From positions 1 to 20,550 of the forward strand of contig CAYUKO010000066.1 in NCBI GenBank assembly GCA_964445375.1: a stretch of 20,550 nt of DNA. Reading direction: 5' to 3'. Of this stretch, positions 14,834-20,550 are shown piece by piece. The stretch is from COE1 sp964445375 (GTDB lineage Bacteria; Bacillota; Clostridia; Lachnospirales; Lachnospiraceae). The notes beneath the pieces are model-generated. The model had not been told where the DNA came from. It saw only the letters and a list, made by a program, of their open reading frames with translations, and did no database searches. Position 1 is the first letter of the stretch. Each line of letters opens with the position of its first letter. The position numbers were made by a program, and so were the translations under genes.

Positions 14834-15691
14834 ATGATGAACGCAATTACAACAAAGTTAAATGTAGATAATCTGATTATGATGGCATTACAGGAAGATA
14901 TTTCCAGTGAAGATGTAACGACCAATGCTGTTATGAGAGAAGCAAAGAAGGGTAAAGTAGATTTAATCTGTAAGCAGGATGGTGTAATCGCAGGACTTCC
15001 TGTTTTCCAGAGAGTATTTGAGCTTTTAGATGAAAAAACCGAAGTAAAGATGTATTTCAAGGATGGAGACGAAGTAAAGAATGGTGATTTACTTGCAGAG
15101 GTTACAGGTGATATTCGTGTCCTGTTATCCGGCGAGCGTACAGCACTCAATTATTTACAGAGAATGAGCGGAATTGCTACTTATACCAGAAGCGTATCCA
15201 AGCTCTTAGAGGGAAGCAAGACAAAGTTATTGGATACCAGAAAGACAACTCCTAATATGCGTATCTTCGAGAAATATGCGGTAAAGGCAGGCGGTGGCTA
15301 CAATCATCGTTATAATCTCTCTGATGGAATCTTAATTAAGGATAATCACATTGGAGCAGCAGGCGGTGTAGCAAATGCCGTGAAGCTTGCTAAGGAATAT
15401 GCTCCTTTTGTACGTAAGATTGAAGTAGAGGTTGAAAACCTTACTATGTTACAGGAAGCACTGGATGCAGGTGCGGACATCATTATGCTTGACAACATGT
15501 CTCATGAGGATATGAAGAAGGCTGTTGAAATGGTAGCCGGAAAAGCGGAAACAGAGTGTTCTGGAAATATTACAAAGGAGAATATCGCTAAAATCATTGA
15601 TATTGGTGTAGATTATGTTTCCAGCGGTGCGCTGACACATTCTGCTCCTATTCTTGATGTGTCTTTGAAGAATCTCCATAGCGTAGAATAG
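14834..15691 (+). CDS. nadC: Nicotinate-nucleotide pyrophosphorylase (quinolinate phosphoribosyltransferase)
   Basis: The 285-residue protein converts quinolinate and PRPP to nicotinate mononucleotide with loss of CO2, completing the de novo branch. Substrate-binding basic residues are in place: Arg136-Lys137 (TRKTTPNMR), His158-Arg159 (GGGYNHRYNLSDG) and Lys169 (LIKDNHIG). Their spacing matches Arg139/Lys140, His161/Arg162 and Lys172 of the Salmonella enzyme. The C-terminal barrel carries ADIIMLDNMS and VDYVSSGALTHS. AAGGAG lies upstream of two adjacent ATG codons (14834, 14837). Its stop codon overlaps the ribosome site of niaR. Confidence 0.96.
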   Translation: MMNAITTKLNVDNLIMMALQEDISSEDVTTNAVMREAKKGKVDLICKQDGVIAGLPVFQRVFELLDEKTEVKMYFKDGDEVKNGDLLAEVTGDIRVLLSGERTALNYLQRMSGIATYTRSVSKLLEGSKTKLLDTRKTTPNMRIFEKYAVKAGGGYNHRYNLSDGILIKDNHIGAAGGVANAVKLAKEYAPFVRKIEVEVENLTMLQEALDAGADIIMLDNMSHEDMKKAVEMVAGKAETECSGNITKENIAKIIDIGVDYVSSGALTHSAPILDVSLKNLHSVE

Positions 15692-15708
15692 GAGGTTTGA
15701 TACTATTC

Positions 15709-16275
15709 ATGACAGGTGAAGAAAGAAGAAATGGATTGCTGAATACGATTCGTGAGGCGGATGCGCCAATATCGGGAGCAGCTCTTGCCAAGAAATATCA
15801 GGTAAGCCGCCAGGTTATCGTACAAGACATGGCATTGCTTCGTGCTGCACATCATGAAGTATATGCGACTCCAAAGGGATATATAAGCCTCCATGGACAG
15901 AATAACAGTACAACACAGCCAAGAGATATTCCGCAGGAACGTCAGAACATAAAAGGATCTGCCTATTGTAGAAAGTACAAGGTATCTCATACCGATGAGC
16001 AGATAGAAGATGAGCTCAACACCATTGTAGATATGGGTGGAAAGGTAATTGATGTGATCATTAAGCATGAAGTATATGGTACCATTCGTGCTGATCTTCC
16101 TATTCAGTGCAGACGTCATGTTCAGGAATTTGTGAAAGAGATTCGAAGTGGAAAGTCAAAGCCTTTGAAGAATCTCACTTCAGGTGGTGTTCACTATCAT
16201 AACGTAGAGGCAGATAGTGAAGAAACACTGAACGTTATCGAGCAGGAACTGAAGAAAAAAGGATATCTGTTATAG
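15709..16275 (+). CDS. niaR: Niacin-responsive transcriptional repressor, HTH_11 plus 3H domain
   Basis: The 188-residue protein has an N-terminal winged helix (about 1-58, with LAKKYQVSRQVIVQDMALLR as the recognition region) and a C-terminal 3H domain (about 80-185). The metal-ligand pattern of the Thermotoga homologue TM1602 is present: His94 and Glu102 (SHTDEQIEDE), then His162 and His164 (GGVHYHN), plus the conserved His in IIKHEVYG. Family knowledge: NiaR binds nicotinic acid and represses NAD synthesis and niacin uptake genes. Position as last gene of the nad operon implies autoregulation. The start is ATG 15709. AGGAGG at 15690-15695, overlapping the nadC stop, is 13 bases upstream, slightly long. 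TTG 15697 is too close to that site. Confidence 0.93.
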   Translation: MTGEERRNGLLNTIREADAPISGAALAKKYQVSRQVIVQDMALLRAAHHEVYATPKGYISLHGQNNSTTQPRDIPQERQNIKGSAYCRKYKVSHTDEQIEDELNTIVDMGGKVIDVIIKHEVYGTIRADLPIQCRRHVQEFVKEIRSGKSKPLKNLTSGGVHYHNVEADSEETLNVIEQELKKKGYLL

Positions 16276-16293
16276 TCATAATAGATAAAAATA

Positions 16294-16345
16294 AAAACCA
16301 CTTTTGCAAATTGCAATAGAAAAAGCGATTTGTAAAAGTGGTTTT
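16294..16345 (+). terminator. Terminator of the nadABC-niaR operon
   Basis: An 18-bp stem (16294-16311 with 16328-16345, one G-T pair) closes a 16-nt loop. Its 3' arm ends in GGTTTT, giving the terminal T run. It begins 18 bases after the niaR stop. Confidence 0.85.
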
Positions 16346-16400
16346 GTGCATTATGAGATGCAATTGATGTGCAAAAATAAAAAATTAAGTATTTAACCAC

Positions 16401-16427
16401 AAAAAACAGAGAATATCTCTGTTTTTT
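16401..16427 (+). terminator. Second intrinsic terminator, before the large GH5 gene
   Basis: AAAAAACAGAGA (16401-16412) pairs perfectly with TCTCTGTTTTTT (16416-16427) around a 3-nt loop and ends in T6. It is a second, tandem stop between the nad operon and the GH5 gene. A role as leader attenuator of the GH5 gene is unlikely because the candidate promoter lies downstream. Confidence 0.8.
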
Positions 16428-16447
16428 CATGTATAAAATGTCAGATT

Positions 16448-16478
16448 TTGAACATGTTTCTTTTTCGGCTCTTATGTT
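16448..16478 (+). promoter_or_regulatory. Weak candidate promoter for the large GH5 gene
   Basis: TTGAAC (16448-16453) and TATGTT (16473-16478) are separated by 19 bases, longer than optimal. The pair lies downstream of both terminators and 42 bases before the TTG start. An alternative or activator-dependent promoter is possible. Confidence 0.35.
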
Positions 16479-16519
16479 ACACTCAGTATGCCAATAAATG
16501 GAAATGGGAGATAATATCA

Positions 16520-19500
16520 TTGAAGAGGGTAAGGAGAAGTTTAGCATTCATTTTGGCATTTATGCTATTAGTGACAGGAATTCCAGGTGCTGGAATTACG
16601 GTAAATGCTGAGAATGAAGGGAAGGAAACAGAAATCACTTCTTATGTTGCACAGGATGTGGATGAAGAATCTGAGGAGGAAGAACAGGAAGCAGACGAGT
16701 CCAAAACAGAAAAATCAGAAGCCGAAGAATCTTCTAGTGTAGAGGAATCAGAGGAAAGTACTTCTACGGAAACTACATCAGAAGAAAAGACAACTGTGGA
16801 AGAGACTACAGAGGAAACAACCACGGAAGAAGAGACCACAGAGGAAGTAACAACCGAGGAGGAAACTACGGAGGAAGTAACCGTAGAAGAAGAGACTACA
16901 GAAGAAGTCAGCATGGAAACAGAGCCAATTACTTCTGTAAAATATGAAGTTACAGTAGAGAATAGTGATTCTACAGCTTCTTTTGAATGGAAGGCTCAGG
17001 CAGCAAGCTGGCAGGAGAAAGCAACCACCGTTAAACTTGATGAAGATGGTGATTATTCTTTCGAACTTGCCTTTGATTACGAAGAAGGTTTGAAGAATCC
17101 TGGTTATATCATGCCAATTTCCGACAGTGAAATGACAGTAACAGTAAATAAGATTATTGTAAATGGTTATGAGTTAACTTATAAAACAGCACCGGTTTTA
17201 CAGCCTGGTGTAAACAATGCAAACGGATTAGCAAATATCTGGAACATTGACCCGGAAGTAAGAATCTGTAGCAGTGACAATGCATATCTTGCACTGGATA
17301 AGAAGGATGGAGCAATTACATTCTACGCAAAGAGTGAAAAGGAAGAAAGTTCTAAGAAAGAAGGAGCTTCTTTAGATTATGTAAAGGCAATGGGTTCCGG
17401 CTGGAATCTTGGTAACTCTTTTGATGGCTTTGATGCTGATTTAGAGGTAGAGGATAGCGGAGAACTTGCATGGGGTAACCCAACCGTAACAAGAGAGTTA
17501 ATTACTGCAGTGAAGGAAAAAGGTTATGACAGTATTCGTATTCCTTTTACTGTTTACCGCAGATATACCGTTAATGAAAATGCTGGTGAAAATGAATACA
17601 AGTACATTATTAACGAAGAATGGTTAGCACGTTATAAGGAAGTTGTAAACTGGGCAGTGGATGAAGGATTCTATGTTATGATTAACATTCATCATGATTC
17701 CTGGATCTGGTTAAAGTACTGGGATGGCGATAAGGCTTCCGAAGAGTACAGAATGTATACAGACTTCTGGAAGCAGCTTGCAGAATATATGGCAGATCTT
17801 CCGGAACAGGTATGTTTTGAAACAATCAACGAGCCGGATTTTGAAGAAAATGCACAGCAGAAGCTGGATGCAATCAATCAGGCTGCTTATGACATTATCC
17901 GTGGAACAAAGGGTAATGAAGAGCGTATGATTGTGATTCCATCCGTTTATACAAACTATGAAAAGTGTGTACCTTTATATAATTTCATTAAACAGTTAGA
18001 TGATGAAAATGTAATCGTAACCGTTCATTATTACAGTGAATGGGTATACAGTGCAAACCTTGGAAAGACAAGCTTTGACGAAGAATTATGGCAGAATAAT
18101 GGCGAAAGCTATACACCAAGAGATGCAGCTGATAACCTCATGAGTACCTTACAAAAGCAATTTATCTCTAATGGAATCGGTGTAATCATCGGTGAATATG
18201 GTCTTCTTGGATATGATGCATCAGAAGGTTGTCTGCAGACAGGTGAAGAGCTTAAGTATTATGAGTACATGAATGAGCTTGCAAGACAGAATAACGTATG
18301 TCTCGTATTCTGGGATAACGGTTCTGGTATCAATAGAACAAACGGTTCTTATACATGGAAGAAGCCAACGGTTGGAGAAATGCTGGAAAACAGCATGACA
18401 GGACGTTCTTCCTATGCAACAGGACTTGATACCTTGTACTTTAAGGAAGAGATTCAGGAAGACGTAGAAGTCGCACTTACGTTAAATGGCAATACATTTA
18501 GAGGAATCCAGGGTCTTACACAGGGTATCGATTATACATATAATAGTAAAGATGCAGTTGTTACTCTGAAAAAAGAATATATCAATTCCATGTTTGCGAA
18601 GAAAACAGGTTATGGAACTTTTGCAGAACTTGTTATGGAGTTCAGCAGCGGTGCAAACTGGCATGAGTACTTCGTAAAATATGACACACCTGTCGCTGGA
18701 AAAGCACAGGGAACAAAAGAAGGAATCCAGATTCCAGTTGATTTTAATGGCAGTGTCGTAAGAAGGGTTACAGCATATCAGGCAAGTGGAAAAGTAGGTC
18801 CTAACTCAGACTGGTGGGATTATTTACAGTATGACGGTTCCTTTGGTGTAGATTATGAAAAGGAAACCATTAATCTGTTAAGTGCATTCTTTGCAGATGC
18901 ATCCGTAAAAGATGGACTCATGAAGTTAAAGGTAGAATTCTACGATGGTCAGATTGCATATATCTGGTTAAATGTAGACGGAAATAAGGTAACAAGCAAT
19001 CCTGATTTGGAAGTAAAAGCGGATGCCATTGATGCATCTACAACCATTTGCTTATATGCAGGAGAGACAAGCATTCCTTCTCAGTATCTGGATATGCCGG
19101 AAGGCGGAAGTGCATATGGAACATGGGTAGATGAAACTGCCAACAACGGAATGGTAACCTTAGAAGGATGGCCATGCAAGATGATATTTGATACAAAGGC
19201 ATATGATGATTTTGTATCTGGTGGAATCGTTCTTTACTACATGGATGTAGAGAAATATGTAGATGTAACATTTGGTATTAAGGATGCACCAACGGTAGAG
19301 GATGTCGAAGTAAAAGCGTCTGCAAGCAAGAAGATTACAGTAAATAACCTTGCTGAAGATGCAGAAGTAAGCTATAAGAGCAGCAGCACTTCTATTGCAA
19401 CGGTAAGTGCAGATGGTACGGTAACAGGTAAGAAAGCAGGAAATGCAGTGATTACGGTTACGGTAGAGCAGTATAACCGTAGCGATGATTTTGAAGTAGC

Positions 19501-20065
19501 TGTAAAGGTTACAGGCTCCTCATCAACTTCTCAGGGACAGACAAGCTCATCAGGAGGTCAGTCTTCCGACAGCCAGAGTCAGTCAAGCAGCTCAAGTACA
19601 ACTGTGGCAACAACACAGGAAACGGTAAAGCAGGAGACAACAGCTCAGGAAATTACAGAACAGCAGGTACCATTGGCAGAACAGCCAGTAATTGACGAAC
19701 AGGCAGTTGTAGAACAGCCAGCAGCTACAGAGAAGTCTCAGACTACGAAAAAGGCTACAACAAAAAAAGCAGAAGTTGTAGAAACAGAAATTGAGGAAGC
19801 TTTTGTTGAATCCATCACAGAGGATGTTACAGAAGAGACAAGTGAAGCAGTAACAAGCGAAGAAGAAGTACAGGAGCAGGAAACAACCGTTTCTGTTGAA
19901 GAAGAGGCTACAACTGTAGAGGATGAAGCAACCCCTCTTGCAGCAGAACAGTTACAGGAGAAGTCTTCTCCATTACCATTTATTATCGCAGGTATTGTGG
20001 TTGTCATTTTTGTGGCAGGAGTTGCAGTTATCTATTTTAAGAAAAAAGAAAATATGGTAGAATAA
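16520..20065 (+). CDS. Surface-anchored multimodular GH5_4-type endoglucanase/xyloglucanase with CBM_X2, CBM46 and Ig-like modules
   Basis: The protein is about 1181 residues if it starts at TTG 16520, which has GGGAG 9 bases upstream and opens directly into a signal peptide (KRVRR, hydrophobic core, cleavage near VNA-EN). Order: signal (1-32), acidic Thr/Glu linker (34-133), an unassigned beta-rich module (about 136-273), GH5 barrel (about 285-643), CBM_X2 (about 645-725, LTLNGNTFRGIQGL), CBM46 (about 727-823, VDFNGSVVRRVTAYQ), an unassigned module (about 827-927), a bacterial Ig-like BIG_2 domain (about 928-998, TSIATVSADGTVTGKKAG), a Ser/Thr/Gln/Glu linker, and a transmembrane helix (about 1151-1173) with a KKK tail. 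GH5 residues are complete: GWNLGN, RIPF, HHDSW, NEP with Glu438, GEYG with Glu559. GH5_4-CBM_X2-CBM46 is the order of Bacillus Cel5B enzymes, which bind beta-glucan and xyloglucan. There is no LPXTG; the helix is the anchor. Confidence 0.9.
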   Translation: MKRVRRSLAFILAFMLLVTGIPGAGITVNAENEGKETEITSYVAQDVDEESEEEEQEADESKTEKSEAEESSSVEESEESTSTETTSEEKTTVEETTEETTTEEETTEEVTTEEETTEEVTVEEETTEEVSMETEPITSVKYEVTVENSDSTASFEWKAQAASWQEKATTVKLDEDGDYSFELAFDYEEGLKNPGYIMPISDSEMTVTVNKIIVNGYELTYKTAPVLQPGVNNANGLANIWNIDPEVRICSSDNAYLALDKKDGAITFYAKSEKEESSKKEGASLDYVKAMGSGWNLGNSFDGFDADLEVEDSGELAWGNPTVTRELITAVKEKGYDSIRIPFTVYRRYTVNENAGENEYKYIINEEWLARYKEVVNWAVDEGFYVMINIHHDSWIWLKYWDGDKASEEYRMYTDFWKQLAEYMADLPEQVCFETINEPDFEENAQQKLDAINQAAYDIIRGTKGNEERMIVIPSVYTNYEKCVPLYNFIKQLDDENVIVTVHYYSEWVYSANLGKTSFDEELWQNNGESYTPRDAADNLMSTLQKQFISNGIGVIIGEYGLLGYDASEGCLQTGEELKYYEYMNELARQNNVCLVFWDNGSGINRTNGSYTWKKPTVGEMLENSMTGRSSYATGLDTLYFKEEIQEDVEVALTLNGNTFRGIQGLTQGIDYTYNSKDAVVTLKKEYINSMFAKKTGYGTFAELVMEFSSGANWHEYFVKYDTPVAGKAQGTKEGIQIPVDFNGSVVRRVTAYQASGKVGPNSDWWDYLQYDGSFGVDYEKETINLLSAFFADASVKDGLMKLKVEFYDGQIAYIWLNVDGNKVTSNPDLEVKADAIDASTTICLYAGETSIPSQYLDMPEGGSAYGTWVDETANNGMVTLEGWPCKMIFDTKAYDDFVSGGIVLYYMDVEKYVDVTFGIKDAPTVEDVEVKASASKKITVNNLAEDAEVSYKSSSTSIATVSADGTVTGKKAGNAVITVTVEQYNRSDDFEVAVKVTGSSSTSQGQTSSSGGQSSDSQSQSSSSSTTVATTQETVKQETTAQEITEQQVPLAEQPVIDEQAVVEQPAATEKSQTTKKATTKKAEVVETEIEEAFVESITEDVTEETSEAVTSEEEVQEQETTVSVEEEATTVEDEATPLAAEQLQEKSSPLPFIIAGIVVVIFVAGVAVIYFKKKENMVE
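16796..16915 (+). repeat. Four tandem 30-bp units encoding a Thr/Glu-rich linker
   Basis: Four in-frame 30-bp copies start at 16796, 16826, 16856 and 16886. Each encodes a ten-residue unit of the form EEETTEEVTT, with wobble changes between copies. The unit lies in the linker between the signal peptide and the first folded module. Such repeats can change copy number by slippage and so vary linker length. Confidence 0.8.
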
Positions 20066-20073
20066 TGAAAACA

Positions 20074-20110
20074 AAAAAGGCGTCACTTTTGGATAAGGTG
20101 ATGCCTTTTT
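20074..20110 (+). terminator. Intrinsic terminator of the large GH5 gene
   Basis: A 13-bp stem (20074-20086 with 20098-20110, one G-T pair) closes an 11-nt loop and ends in T5. It begins 8 bases after the GH5 stop codon. Confidence 0.9.
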
Positions 20111-20148
20111 GGGTTAACGAGCGTTGAGGTATGCAGAAAGGTATGGTT

Positions 20149-20550
20149 ATGAATATGAAATTCAGAATAACAGAAAATGTTTCGGAACAAGATGTAGCTG
20201 AGATTTATCAGGAGTTGAAAAAGTTTAATATGGCAAAACGTGAACCTTCTGAAAATGTTCCGATTGGTATATTTGTGGAAGATGAATCAGGAAATAAGTT
20301 AGCAGGACTGACCGGTGAAATATTTGGAAATTGGCTTTGCATTGAATATTTGTGGGTAAGTGAGGACATGAGAGGATGCGGAACAGGAAGTAAGCTTTTA
20401 GAGGAAATGGAACAAGAAGCATTAAAAAGAGGCTGTAAATATGTCTTTGTGGATACCTTTAGCTTTCAAGCGCCGGGCTTCTATTTAAAACATGAAGTAT
20501 CTGTTCAGAACCCCTTCTGGCTCAATGACCAGTTGTTGTGTAAAACAGAG
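20149..20550 (+). CDS. GNAT-family N-acetyltransferase, cut by the window end
   Basis: The frame stays open for 134 codons to the last base. The acetyl-CoA binding motif of GNAT enzymes is clear at about residues 64-82: LWVSEDMRGCGTGSKLLEEM, with the R-x-x-G-x-G/A pattern (RGCGTG). The following CKYVFVDTFSFQAPGFYLKH is the usual continuation in a subfamily of small Firmicute acetyltransferases. The start at ATG 20149 is preferred because AAAGG (20137-20141) is 7 bases upstream. In-frame ATGs at 20131, 20143 and 20155 are alternatives. After FYLKH the sequence departs from the pattern I expect (GY-(E/K)-x-F), so the C-terminus may be divergent or disturbed. The acetyl acceptor is unknown. Confidence 0.8.
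   Translation, partial: MNMKFRITENVSEQDVAEIYQELKKFNMAKREPSENVPIGIFVEDESGNKLAGLTGEIFGNWLCIEYLWVSEDMRGCGTGSKLLEEMEQEALKRGCKYVFVDTFSFQAPGFYLKHEVSVQNPFWLNDQLLCKTE

Noticed and set aside
16276..16519. Riboswitch or structured leader upstream of the large GH5 gene
   Set aside because: The two hairpins both look like simple intrinsic terminators for the nad operon, and no known riboswitch core is visible.
16642..16914. Minus-strand open frame rich in Ser, Thr and Val
   Set aside because: It is the complement of the Glu/Thr repeat linker of the GH5 gene. The low-complexity pattern comes from the repeat and there is no ribosome site or homology.
19970..20065. LPXTG sortase sorting signal at the C-terminus of the large GH5 protein
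   Set aside because: The sequence before the hydrophobic helix is SSPLPFIIAG, with no LPXTG-type motif. A plain transmembrane anchor with a KKK tail explains it.

Overview
The window looks like chromosomal DNA of a low-GC anaerobic Firmicute, most likely a Lachnospiraceae/Clostridiales gut or rumen bacterium. The basis is the codon use, strong AGGAGG-type ribosome sites, intrinsic terminators, an ECF sigma/anti-sigma pair of a style common in that family, plant-polysaccharide glycosidases, and a nadA-nadB-nadC-niaR operon. This placement is inference from gene style, not from a marker gene. No rRNA, tRNA, CRISPR array, insertion sequence or phage gene was found.

Layout. 1-1230: a type IV toxin-antitoxin locus (AbiE) whose antitoxin is intact and whose nucleotidyltransferase toxin has lost its catalytic core. 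1252-1659 (minus): a hotdog thioesterase. 1810-3385: an ECF sigma factor overlapping a membrane-anchored anti-sigma-like protein. 3536-6637: a lipoprotein holding only the C-terminal part of a GH5 barrel, followed by a cytoplasmic GH95 alpha-fucosidase-type enzyme. 6685-7137: D-aminoacyl-tRNA deacylase. 7202-7909 (minus): an EAL-domain protein with several catalytic positions changed, divergent from an unrecognised vWA-like protein (8023-8562). 8643-12408: a compact run of an ABC exporter half-transporter, a CPBP-family membrane protein that has lost its catalytic residues, and a D-lactate dehydrogenase-type enzyme. 12536-16275: de novo NAD synthesis (nadA, nadB, nadC) with its probable repressor niaR. 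16520-20065: a large surface-anchored GH5 glucanase/xyloglucanase with CBM_X2, CBM46 and Ig-like modules. 20149-end: start of a GNAT acetyltransferase.

How the genes fit together. The three glycosidase genes (GH5 fragment, GH95, large GH5-CBM46) suggest beta-glucan/xyloglucan use, with depolymerisation at the cell surface and fucose removal inside the cell. NadA, NadB and NadC turn aspartate and dihydroxyacetone phosphate into nicotinate mononucleotide, and NiaR would repress the operon when niacin is available.

The main theme is degeneration of active sites with the reading frame kept: an AbiEii toxin without its core, a GH5 without its N-terminal half, an EAL protein lacking three catalytic residues, and a CPBP protein lacking Glu and both His. 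Each may be a decaying gene or a protein re-used for binding or regulation. I see no clearly new multi-gene system. The best candidates for new biology are the CPBP pseudo-protease next to an ABC exporter and the divergent degenerate-EAL/vWA-like pair.
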